Below, piece after piece: positions 53,952 to 61,996 of a stretch of DNA of 64,000 nucleotides (the first letter of the stretch is position 1; each line of letters begins with the position of its first letter). The notes below the pieces were generated by a model. The model did not search any database. It was not told where the DNA came from and saw nothing but the letters and a program-made list of their open reading frames with translations. The stretch covers positions 1 to 64,000 of the forward strand of contig SVCQ01000009.1 of the NCBI GenBank assembly GCA_015058275.1. The letters run 5' to 3'. The translations under genes were made by a program, and so were the position numbers. The DNA comes from Clostridiales bacterium (GTDB lineage: Bacteria; Bacillota; Clostridia; Peptostreptococcales; Anaerovoracaceae).

Positions 53952-56696
53952 CTATGGTCTGCGCCCCGCCAGTATCGCTGCGATACCTGCTGCGGCAAGC
54001 AGCGATATGACGATAAGAAAGATAAGCGCATTGCTGTCGCCGGTGTCGACACCTTTGCTGAGGACTGCGGTCCTGACATCGCCCTTGGAGCGGTCATCCT
54101 CGTAAGCTCCGAGTACGCTCGTCTCCGTTGGCGGAAGAGGGGTATTTGTAAAAAGCACTACGCTGTCGTCCTCGATCACGCCCTCAAAGGTATTACCGTC
54201 GATACCGTTGACCTTTGTTGTGTATCTGCCTTCCTTCTCAGTTACCGTATATGTGTAACCTGTCTTAAGGTTCTTGATGGTCAGTCTGTGCCCGGCCTTG
54301 AGCACTATCACCGCGGTCCCGTCTTTAAATATGATGATATCTGCTTTACCGTCCTGATCGACCGTCTCGAACTCGCCCTCGACATCCGCGCCTTCCTCAT
54401 CCAGGAGTCTGATGATGAACTCGAACTCCTCATCTGTGAGATAATTATCGCTTCCGTCGGCGTTTCTCTCGACGTTCTTGACGATGGTCAGATTGCGGCG
54501 CATGGTCGAATTGATTATCTCAAAGTCTATCACTCCGTACGCTCCGCCGATCATGCTCACGATACTGCGGTAATTCTCAGATCCGTCAGGCATCTCCTCC
54601 TCGACCGAATATTCGATCAGTTCATCTGTTATAGGATCTCTCGCCGGGAGCCCTGTGAACACGACATCTGTCCATGTGCCATCGCTGTTCCTCCTGAGCT
54701 GCTGGTATGTCAGCCTCTCTTTGTGACCGTTGACATCTCTGACGAGCCAGACCTTTATTGATCCGAAGTCCGCTCCGTTACTGTCATCCTCCCAGATCTT
54801 GGAGGCCCTGACACTTACCTTCTCGCCCGGCGTCTGTCCGATTATGACATCGCCGTTTGAGCCTATGCCGCCGCCGTTCAGCGCAGATGAGTTGCCGGTG
54901 ATCCTGACCTTTACGTACTGCTGAGAGTCTCTTACATTCTCATCATCTGAAGTCAGATCGTTGTGAAGTCTCAGGCCTGAGGAATTCGTGAGCGCGTCGT
55001 AGCTGACCTCATCGCCGTTTGAATTCAGCCAGTGATACGCTGTGCCGTTCAGCAGCCTGTCGCCGATGGTCAGCATCCCTCTGCCGAATCTGTATTCCGC
55101 ATAGATCTCATCCGCGTTGCCACGGTAATCGTAGTTACCGTAGATCACGCTGCCGTCCTTCATGTATATCCTCGAGTTGCTGGTAGGGCAGGCCGCCAGA
55201 GCGCCGCCGTAATGGCCCGAGTGATTTCCGCTTATCTCTACGTCGGTCAGCTCAAGGAGTCCGTTGCGATATCCGATGCTCTGGAATCCGCCGTTGACAT
55301 AAACAGCTCCGCCTCCGTAAAGGCCGCTTCTTGATCTGTTGCCCTCGATGATGCCCCTGCTGACTCTCGCATAGCCGTTGGCCTGTACGAATATGCCTCC
55401 TCCGCAGTTCCCCGAAGTATTGCCTGCGATGCGGCCGCCGTTCATATACAGTTTAGGGTAGGCCTTTTCAACATATCTTACATAATAGTCGCCGAGGGAT
55501 ATACCGCCGCCGAAGTGCGTGGCTGTATTGCCGCTTATCTCGCCGCCGTTCATGTACATGATCCCGTTGTTGCCTATCCCTACGCCTCCGCCTGAAGAAT
55601 CCTCCTTTTTGCCCGACTTATGAGCAGCTGTATTGCCGCTTATCTCGCCGCCGTTCATCTCAAAGATACCGAATACGCCTACGCCTCCGCCGAAGCCGGA
55701 CTGGCATCCGACTATCCTGCCGCCGTTCATTATGAAATTGCCTCCGGAAGCTACGTAGACCCCGCCGCCCTCTTTATACCAGTTGTCGGTATTGACGTTG
55801 TTCTGAAGCGTCGTGCCCTCCTCCATCACCAAGGTGCCGTTGACTCTGATCATGGAATCAGCTCTATCGCTGCCTTCCTTGCCGTCTATGGTGATATTCC
55901 TGAGGGTCAGGCTTTTGTCCCTGTCTACTATGATCATGCTTCCGGTAAAGCCCTCGTTCCTTTTGAGAACGACTCCGTCAGGGAGGCTCATCTCGCCCTC
56001 TCCCCTGATCGCGCTCATCGCTATGACCTCGACTATGTCCATGTTGAGCTTGAGGAGCTCTGCTACCCTCTCAAAGCTCTTAAGGGCCGATCCGGAGCTC
56101 TCTCCGTCGTTGTCATCGCTGCCCCTCGAAGGGTCGAGCCATATCCTGCTGACGGATCTGCTGCGCTGCTTAGCTGTATCCTCCGCTTTATCCGGAGTCT
56201 CCTCCTCTATGCCCGAAGAGATTGCGTTCATCACGAAACCCGCATCATTCGTGCCGCTTGCATCCGCCTCCTGTTTTACGATGTCCTGACCGCCTTCCTG
56301 TGGATCGCCGGATGCATCGGCTTCACTGCCGTCACCGATGCTATTGTCTGCATTGCCGCCGCTGCCTCCATTGTCCTGACCGGCATCGTTGCTGTCATCA
56401 TTATTGTCTCCGGCTGCACCTGTCTGTCCTCCGGATGACCCCGGCGTGATGTCCGGGGCCGTGACCTGCTGAGACGGCTGCGGATCAGGCTGCGATGACG
56501 CCTGAGTCCCGGATGACTGTGTATCCGCAGGCTGCGTCTGCTCAGCGGAAGCCTCCTGCGCTTCGTCATTTGCGTATCCGTACATAGAAGTCGCACCAGC
56601 CGGGATGGCAATAGCCAGGGATAACAGCATCACGAGCAATATCCTCGTGATACCGGCTGCCGCGTTATAAAAATGTCTGCGTCTTTTGTTTGTCAT
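53952..56696 (-). CDS. Cell-surface protein: beta-helix with Cna B-type domains
   Basis: The 914-residue product has an N-terminal hydrophobic signal (about 14-38), a low-complexity D/G/S/Q-rich segment (about 45-170), and a right-handed beta-helix (about 190-600) of repeats such as MNGGEISGNTA. Two or more Cna-B-type beta-sandwich domains follow (about 625-865: KIWEDDSNGADFGSIKVWLV and a VTEKEG segment). It ends with GVDTGD (882-887), a hydrophobic helix and RRP, a sortase-sorting layout in which LPxTG is replaced. It should be an anchored adhesin or enzyme-like beta-helix. TAAC direct repeats overlap the promoter. Confidence 0.82.
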   Translation of the reverse strand: MTNKRRRHFYNAAAGITRILLVMLLSLAIAIPAGATSMYGYANDEAQEASAEQTQPADTQSSGTQASSQPDPQPSQQVTAPDITPGSSGGQTGAAGDNNDDSNDAGQDNGGSGGNADNSIGDGSEADASGDPQEGGQDIVKQEADASGTNDAGFVMNAISSGIEEETPDKAEDTAKQRSRSVSRIWLDPSRGSDDNDGESSGSALKSFERVAELLKLNMDIVEVIAMSAIRGEGEMSLPDGVVLKRNEGFTGSMIIVDRDKSLTLRNITIDGKEGSDRADSMIRVNGTLVMEEGTTLQNNVNTDNWYKEGGGVYVASGGNFIMNGGRIVGCQSGFGGGVGVFGIFEMNGGEISGNTAAHKSGKKEDSSGGGVGIGNNGIMYMNGGEISGNTATHFGGGISLGDYYVRYVEKAYPKLYMNGGRIAGNTSGNCGGGIFVQANGYARVSRGIIEGNRSRSGLYGGGAVYVNGGFQSIGYRNGLLELTDVEISGNHSGHYGGALAACPTSNSRIYMKDGSVIYGNYDYRGNADEIYAEYRFGRGMLTIGDRLLNGTAYHWLNSNGDEVSYDALTNSSGLRLHNDLTSDDENVRDSQQYVKVRITGNSSALNGGGIGSNGDVIIGQTPGEKVSVRASKIWEDDSNGADFGSIKVWLVRDVNGHKERLTYQQLRRNSDGTWTDVVFTGLPARDPITDELIEYSVEEEMPDGSENYRSIVSMIGGAYGVIDFEIINSTMRRNLTIVKNVERNADGSDNYLTDEEFEFIIRLLDEEGADVEGEFETVDQDGKADIIIFKDGTAVIVLKAGHRLTIKNLKTGYTYTVTEKEGRYTTKVNGIDGNTFEGVIEDDSVVLFTNTPLPPTETSVLGAYEDDRSKGDVRTAVLSKGVDTGDSNALIFLIVISLLAAAGIAAILAGRRP

Positions 56697-56743
56697 CGTT
56701 GCTGTCCCCCATGCTGCAAAATGATCATGCCTGTTATTTAGTG

Positions 56744-56800
56744 TAACCGTTTTGTAACTCTTTTGTCGGGATTATAACCGTTTTGTAACCGTTCTGTCCA
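56744..56800. promoter_or_regulatory. TAAC direct repeats over the promoter of the beta-helix protein
   Basis: TAAC units start at 56744, 56755, 56775 and 56786 on the plus strand, so pairs are 11 bp apart. On the minus strand TGGACA (56795-56800) and TATAAT (56771-56776) are 18 nt apart, and the repeats occupy the spacer and the region past the -10. The CGGTTATAAT decamer and TAACTCTTTTGT 12-mer are shared with the promoters near 53092 and 53223. Confidence 0.6.
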
Positions 56801-56939
56801 TACCTTTGGGACCTGCTTTATGTTTTTTTGAGATACAAGGTTGCAGCCTCTCTATGGCGCAATTCAATTGACTGCGTTCTATCATTCTGATATATTTTTG
56901 ATATCATATTGATATCACCATTAACGGGAGGTAGCAGCA

Positions 56940-57968
56940 ATGGAAGATAACAACACAAGATCGATGCCGGTCGAACAAAAGATAATAAATCCGCCGAACG
57001 GAGTGCTCGTGCTGGTCATACTTTTGTTCCTCTGTCTGATGGTACCTGTTCTGTTCATCAGCGGAGCCACATCATGGAGAGGCGGCGGCATCCGCATAAT
57101 GCTCTCGATCATACTCTGCTTTGTACTGCCCTTTCTCTTTGGCGGACTCAGGAGCGTCAGACCTAACGAGGCACTCGTCCTGACACTCTTCGGCAAGTAC
57201 TACGGCACTATCGTCAAGCCGGGATACTTCTTTGTGAACCCGTTCGCCAGATACAACAACCCTGCCTATGACGCTCAGGCCGCGTCCAGCCTCGCGACTG
57301 ACAGCACCGAAATCACCAGCCGCAAGAACACCAAAACAGGCGCGAGCAGGGTCAAAAAGACAGTGTCGCTCAAGCGTTCCACGCTCGACAACGGGACCCA
57401 AAAGGTCAACGACGCTCTCGGCAACCCGATCATCATCGGAGCCGTAGTGCTCTGGCACGTTGAGGATCCGACCAAGGCGGTATTCAATGTCGAGAATTAC
57501 ACCGAGTTCCTCTCCATCCAGACGGACTCGACCATCAGGAACATGGCAAGGCTCTATCCTTACGATGTATTCGATGACGGTCTCGAGGAGGATACCTCCG
57601 GCAAGGCCGAGCAGACGCTTCGCGGAAGCTCGCAGGAGATCGCCGAAAAGATGCAGGTCGAGCTCGCCGAGAAGGTCGCCTTTGCGGGACTTGTGATCGA
57701 GGAGGTTCGCATCACTCACATCGCATACGCCGAGGAGATCGCCGCAGCCATGCTCCAGAGGCAGCAGGCTTCTGCCATCATCGCCGCCCGCGCCAAGATC
57801 GTTGACGGCGCAGTCAGCATGGTCAAGATGGCCATCGACAAGCTAAGCGATGAGGAGATAGTCGAGCTCGATCAGGAGCGCAAGGCTCAGATGGTATCCA
57901 ACCTGCTCGTAGTGCTCTGCGGCAACAAGGACGCTCAGCCGATAGTCAACAGCGGATCGGTATATTGA
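56940..57968 (+). CDS. SPFH-domain (stomatin/prohibitin-like) membrane protein
   Basis: The 342-residue product has two membrane helices (about 22-42 and 50-70), then an SPFH domain: RPNEALVLTLFGKYYGTIVK, FVNPF, LGNPIIIGAVVLWHVEDP, RITHIAYAEEIA and a coiled-coil region with RQQASAIIAAR. SPFH proteins form membrane microdomain scaffolds. A GGGAGG site precedes the ATG. The next gene, a ribbon-helix-helix protein, starts 17 bases after the stop; this pairing recurs in Firmicutes in my memory. Function unproven. Confidence 0.88.
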   Translation: MEDNNTRSMPVEQKIINPPNGVLVLVILLFLCLMVPVLFISGATSWRGGGIRIMLSIILCFVLPFLFGGLRSVRPNEALVLTLFGKYYGTIVKPGYFFVNPFARYNNPAYDAQAASSLATDSTEITSRKNTKTGASRVKKTVSLKRSTLDNGTQKVNDALGNPIIIGAVVLWHVEDPTKAVFNVENYTEFLSIQTDSTIRNMARLYPYDVFDDGLEEDTSGKAEQTLRGSSQEIAEKMQVELAEKVAFAGLVIEEVRITHIAYAEEIAAAMLQRQQASAIIAARAKIVDGAVSMVKMAIDKLSDEEIVELDQERKAQMVSNLLVVLCGNKDAQPIVNSGSVY

Positions 57969-57985
57969 TATAACGGAGATAAGCT

Positions 57986-58174
57986 ATGACCGGAGAGAAT
58001 ACAGGCCGGGTTAATCCCGGAAGCAGAGATGAGCAGCGCAAGCAGATAGTGCTGCGTCTGCCCGAATCGCTCTGGACCGAGATAGCCAGATGGGCCGATG
58101 ACGATTTCAGATCGATCAACGGTCAGATAGAATATCTGCTGGCAAAGAGCGTGCGTGAACACAGGAAGAAGTAG
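57986..58174 (+). CDS. Arc-like ribbon-helix-helix protein
   Basis: The 62-residue product carries KQIVLRLPESLWTEIARWA followed by SINGQIEYLLAKSV, the beta-strand plus two-helix layout of Arc/MetJ-type DNA-binding dimers. It lies between the SPFH gene and serine dehydratase genes, 12 bases before sdaAB, so it may regulate this operon or act with the SPFH protein. CGGAG precedes the ATG. Confidence 0.8.
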   Translation: MTGENTGRVNPGSRDEQRKQIVLRLPESLWTEIARWADDDFRSINGQIEYLLAKSVREHRKK

Positions 58175-58186
58175 CGGAGATCATTT

Positions 58187-58849
58187 ATGAAGACATTCAA
58201 TGTATTCGATATAATCGGGCCTGACATGATAGGCCCGTCGAGTTCTCACACAGCAGGCGCTGCCAGGATAGGCAAGGTTGCCTGCCGCATGGCCGGAGGA
58301 GAAGTCGCCAGGGCCCATATCACTCTGTATGAGTCCTTTGCCACAACAGGCCGGGGGCACGGTACGGACAAGGCGCTGCTGGGCGGCCTTCTCGGCTTCG
58401 ACCAGGATGATGAGCGCCTCAGGGATTCGTTCGAGATCGCAAAGGAGCGCGGTCTTGAGTATGAATTTGAATTCTCAGAGGATGAGGCTCCTCACCCGAA
58501 CACAGCCCGGATCACGGTCACGGGGACAAACGGTCAGACAGTCAGCCTCGCGGCCGCTTCCGTCGGCGGAGGCAATATAAATGTGATCGAGCTCGACGGC
58601 ATGGAAGTGTCCTTCCATTGCAATTACCCGACCATAATACTCATGTACGACGACAAGCCGGGCATAGTCCAGATGACCTCGACCGTACTGGCCAAAAACG
58701 ACATCAACATAGCATTCATGAGAGTGTTCCGTCAGTCAAAGCGCATGGGCGCATGCATGGTGATAGAGACGGATGAGCCGGTCTCTGACAAGATCGCAGA
58801 CCTCATACAGGGTCTGCTGCCTGAGCTCAGGAGGATAGTGATCATATGA
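58187..58849 (+). CDS. sdaAB: L-serine dehydratase, iron-sulfur-dependent, beta subunit
   Basis: The 220-residue subunit forms, with the alpha subunit, the [4Fe-4S] enzyme that deaminates L-serine to pyruvate and ammonia. It opens with DIIGPDMIGPSSSHTAGAAR, the family signature, and ends with an ACT domain (about 150-220: TIILMYDDKPGIVQMTS). The two genes overlap by 4 bases. With the nearby serine symporter and PFOR genes it forms a serine-to-acetate route. Confidence 0.96.
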   Translation: MKTFNVFDIIGPDMIGPSSSHTAGAARIGKVACRMAGGEVARAHITLYESFATTGRGHGTDKALLGGLLGFDQDDERLRDSFEIAKERGLEYEFEFSEDEAPHPNTARITVTGTNGQTVSLAAASVGGGNINVIELDGMEVSFHCNYPTIILMYDDKPGIVQMTSTVLAKNDINIAFMRVFRQSKRMGACMVIETDEPVSDKIADLIQGLLPELRRIVII

Positions 58850-59742
58850 AGACATACAGTTTCCACAAAGGCGATGAGCTCTGCCGCCTGTGCAGCGAGG
58901 ATAACGTCAGCATTGCAGAGATAATGCTGCAAAACGAAATGATCCACAGCGAGAGGAGCCGCGAGGAAGTCATCGCCGAGATGATGCACCACCTCACGGT
59001 CATGAAGGAGTCGATAGAGGAGGGTCTCAATCCCCTCGAGCATCAGCACGGTGTCATGTCCGGAGGTGATGCCGCCCTGATAATGGGCTACGCTCCTCAG
59101 AGCTGCATGGGCGTAGACATGGCCAGGGTAATTGCCGCCTCTATGGCGGTCGTCGAGACCAACGCCGCTATGGGCAGGATAGTTGCCGCCCCTACCGCAG
59201 GAGCCAGCGGGATACTCCCGGCTGTCCTGATCGAATGCGCCGGTCACCAAAAAGGTTTCTCTGACGATGATCTGTGCATGGCTCTTTTCACCGCAGGTGC
59301 AGTCGGAGCTCTCATAGCCGAGAACGCCAGCATAGCCGGTGCATCAGGCGGATGCCAGGCCGAGACGGGCACTGCAGCCGCCATGGCGGCTGCAGCCATG
59401 TGCGAACTCCTCGGTGCAGACCCCGAGGTGAGCCTGACGGCCGCCGCAATCGCGATCAAGAACTGCATGGGCCTTGTATGCGACCCGGTCGCAGGCCTGG
59501 TCGAGTGCCCGTGCATCAAGAGGAACGCGATCGGTGCTGCAAATGCACTGCTCTCCTGCGACCTCGCGATGGCAGGCATAAGGAGCCGCATCCCGTTCGA
59601 CGAGGTCGTCGATGCGATGCAGAGCGTCGGCGCCAGCATGGACCCTGAACTGAAGGAGACTGCCGCCGGAGGCATCGCGGCCACTCCGACAGGCAGGCGC
59701 ATCGCCCAGAGCATCAACATGCTCATGGCCGACGATGAGTAG
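58846..59742 (+). CDS. sdaAA: L-serine dehydratase, iron-sulfur-dependent, alpha subunit
   Basis: The 298-residue catalytic subunit carries AAPTAGASGILPA, GGCQAETGTA and GLVCDPVAGLVECPCIKRNA, the regions with cluster-ligand cysteines and the substrate-binding loop. The length is normal. The ATG overlaps the end of sdaAB by 4 bases (ATGA). A bidirectional terminator follows, shared with the convergent sstT gene. Confidence 0.96.
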   Translation: MKTYSFHKGDELCRLCSEDNVSIAEIMLQNEMIHSERSREEVIAEMMHHLTVMKESIEEGLNPLEHQHGVMSGGDAALIMGYAPQSCMGVDMARVIAASMAVVETNAAMGRIVAAPTAGASGILPAVLIECAGHQKGFSDDDLCMALFTAGAVGALIAENASIAGASGGCQAETGTAAAMAAAAMCELLGADPEVSLTAAAIAIKNCMGLVCDPVAGLVECPCIKRNAIGAANALLSCDLAMAGIRSRIPFDEVVDAMQSVGASMDPELKETAAGGIAATPTGRRIAQSINMLMADDE

Positions 59743-59761
59743 CAGATAACAGATATACACA

Positions 59762-59797
59762 AAAGACGGCATCAATCATGTGATGCCGCCTTTTTGG
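59762..59797. terminator. Bidirectional terminator between sdaAA and sstT
   Basis: GACGGCATCA (59765-59774) pairs with TGATGCCGCC (59781-59790), with one mismatch near the base. TTTTT follows on the plus strand and TTTT on the minus strand. Confidence 0.88.
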
Positions 59798-59817
59798 TTG
59801 CTTGTTTTGTATCAGCC

Positions 59818-61071
59818 TTATGCAGTTTCCTTTTTTCCGAAAGTAGTAGGGATCTCTCTGCCCTCCTTCTTCCAGGAGTAGAACTCCGCGGTAGCCGTAA
59901 AGATCGCGTCTCCGGAGGAGTTCAGTGCTGTCTCTACAGAGTCCTGGATAACGCTGATGATGAATCCGATACCTACCATCTGCATTGCGATGTCTGTAGG
60001 GATACCGAACATCGAGCATCCGAGAGGTACGAGCAGCAGCGAGCCGCCTGCAACTCCGGAAGTTCCGCATGCGGAGAGTGTAGCCACGATACTCAGAAGG
60101 ATAGCCATCGGGAATGTTACATTCACGCCTGTTGTCCAGCAGGCTACCAGTGTGAGAGTAGTGATGGTGACCGCAGCTCCGTCCATGTTGATGGTCGATC
60201 CGAGAGGGATCGAAACGGAGTACATGTCCTCGTCAAGCCCGAGATCCTTGCAGAGCTCCATGTTGACAGGGATGTTGGCAGCCGAGCTTCTTGTGAAGAA
60301 GGCTGTCAGGGCACTTCTCTTGATGCAGTACCACATGAGCGGATACGGGTTGCGCTTGAGCACGATGGCTACGATGAGAGCGTTGATGCCCAGCGATGTC
60401 AGGAGCATTGTGCAGACAAGCAGTGCGACCAGCTGTCCGTAATTCTTGAAGATAGCGAGTCCGCTTGTCGATACGGCATTGAATACAAGACCCATGATAC
60501 CGAACGGAGCGCAGTTGATGATCCAGCGTACTGCCACCGAGAGCGCGTCAGCGAGGTCTCTAAAGAAGGTCTTTGTAGTATCGTTTGCCTTTTTGAGAGC
60601 GAGGCCCACGATAACCGCCCAGAACAGGATAGCGATGTAGTTGGCGCTTGCAATGGCATCGATAGGGTTGGCAACGAAGCTCATGCAGAGATTCTTGAGG
60701 ACCTCAAACAGCGATCCCGGAGGAGTCAGATCCTCTGCGGCATTCTCGATACCCGTCAGCGGAACTTTGACACGGAATGTGAAGTTCATGCATACTGCAA
60801 CGAATGCAGCGATGAGAGTACTGAGCATGTACAGGAAGATAACTGTCTTGAATCTGTCTGCGCTTCCGCCCTTTGCGTTGGCAATGGATGATGTTACCAG
60901 CACAAATACCAGGATAGGCGCGATGCCCTTGAGAGCTCCGACGAAAACGTCACCGAAAATGGAGATCCATGTCATCTGCGGGACGAGAAGCCCCAGGATA
61001 GCTCCGATGACGAGGCCGATGAAAATCCTCAGTACGAGGCTGATGTTCATCCACTTCTGAAATAAATTCAT
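59818..61071 (-). CDS. sstT: Serine/threonine:sodium symporter
   Basis: The 417-residue product belongs to the dicarboxylate/amino acid:cation symporter family. It shows re-entrant-loop motifs TRSSAANIPVNM (serine-rich), GSTINMDGAAV and GTSGVAGGSLLLVPL, typical of SstT. It would bring serine and threonine into the cell with sodium, feeding the adjacent serine dehydratase. The frame is open to 61092 through a TTG, but the ATG at 61069-61071 has GAGG at 9 nt and gives the usual MNLFQKWMNISLVLRI start. Confidence 0.94.
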   Translation of the reverse strand: MNLFQKWMNISLVLRIFIGLVIGAILGLLVPQMTWISIFGDVFVGALKGIAPILVFVLVTSSIANAKGGSADRFKTVIFLYMLSTLIAAFVAVCMNFTFRVKVPLTGIENAAEDLTPPGSLFEVLKNLCMSFVANPIDAIASANYIAILFWAVIVGLALKKANDTTKTFFRDLADALSVAVRWIINCAPFGIMGLVFNAVSTSGLAIFKNYGQLVALLVCTMLLTSLGINALIVAIVLKRNPYPLMWYCIKRSALTAFFTRSSAANIPVNMELCKDLGLDEDMYSVSIPLGSTINMDGAAVTITTLTLVACWTTGVNVTFPMAILLSIVATLSACGTSGVAGGSLLLVPLGCSMFGIPTDIAMQMVGIGFIISVIQDSVETALNSSGDAIFTATAEFYSWKKEGREIPTTFGKKETA

Positions 61072-61099
61072 TTGGTCGTTCCTCATTTCCAAAATAATA

Positions 61100-61116
61100 G
61101 GGGGATGTTGTCCCCC
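61100..61116 (-). terminator. Hairpin upstream of sstT
   Basis: GGGGGA (61100-61105) pairs perfectly with TCCCCC (61111-61116). On the minus strand TATTATTTT follows, so it may end transcription from the rhodanese gene before the sstT start. Confidence 0.5.
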
Positions 61117-61173
61117 TCAAAACAACGTAGGTCTACTTTAACATACATTGGCTTGTGATTCTTGTTTTAATTC

Positions 61174-61518
61174 TCATACCTGACCGGTCGCTACAGGTCC
61201 TGTATATCCCTCGTATCCGCCGATGTTCTCGGCCCTGTCGTATCCCATCTGACGCAGGAAGGCAGCCGTCATGCCGCTCCTCGCACCGCTGTAGCAGTAC
61301 ATGTATATACGGGCCGTCTTGTCCGGCAGAATGCTCTCGACATAGGAGCGCCCGCTTCGTCCGCAGCGCTTTGCCTCTATGTTGATGGCTCCGGGCACAT
61401 GTCCCTCCCTGTACTCCTCGGGAGTCCGCACGTCCACCAGGACCACATTGCCGAGCTTCTCCATATCCTCGAGATGCTCGTTTATATCTATCGATGGCAG
61501 TTCTTCGTAATAACCCAT
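61174..61518 (-). CDS. Rhodanese-domain protein
   Basis: The 114-residue single-domain rhodanese has DVRTPEEYREGHVPGAINI and the active-site loop CYSGARS with Cys75. It may transfer sulfane sulfur or sense oxidants. No signal peptide is visible. It lies 18 bases past the lipoprotein gene in the nfnAB direction of transcription and may share that transcript. The physiological sulfur acceptor is unknown. Confidence 0.9.
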   Translation of the reverse strand: MGYYEELPSIDINEHLEDMEKLGNVVLVDVRTPEEYREGHVPGAINIEAKRCGRSGRSYVESILPDKTARIYMYCYSGARSGMTAAFLRQMGYDRAENIGGYEGYTGPVATGQV

Positions 61519-61536
61519 CGCAGCTCCCCGGGACGA

Positions 61537-61968
61537 TTACTCACCGAAAGGCTCTACACTGAGATTTACAGTGCCCTTGGCCTTCTCCGTGCATGTCACC
61601 TTGACCATGTATGTGCCGCTCGGCACCACGCCGGAGCCGCCGGCAGTTCCGCTGACCTCTGTCTTAAGCTCAGGCTCCGCGTCCGTATCAGGCAGCTCCT
61701 CAGAGCTCTGCTCCTCGGTCTCCTTTATAAAGGCCAGCTCGATCTTGCCCTTTTCGAGGGCATAATCCATCACGATCTGCTCGCCATCCTCGACCACAAG
61801 GCCACCGGACACTATATAGTCACCCTTGGCAGCCCCGTCAGCGACGATCTCCATGTGCTTGTCGTCCTTTACATCGCCGGAAAGATTGACCTTATTGCAT
61901 GCGCAGAGCCCTGTCACAAGGACAGCCATCAGCATAACAGCTATGATCGATAAACTAGACTTCTTCAT
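61537..61968 (-). CDS. Small lipoprotein of unknown function
   Basis: The 143-residue product has a lipoprotein signal with lipobox LCAC (Cys24). A beta-rich domain follows (IVADGAAKGDYIVSGGLVV, then GTYMVKVTCTEKAKGTVNL) with an acidic linker (EEQSSEELPDTDAEPE). I do not recognise the family. It is 28 bases past the nfnB stop codon. Confidence 0.72.
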   Translation of the reverse strand: MKKSSLSIIAVMLMAVLVTGLCACNKVNLSGDVKDDKHMEIVADGAAKGDYIVSGGLVVEDGEQIVMDYALEKGKIELAFIKETEEQSSEELPDTDAEPELKTEVSGTAGGSGVVPSGTYMVKVTCTEKAKGTVNLSVEPFGE

Positions 61969-61996
61969 TTTGCGTCTCCTTTACTGTCTGAATTTG

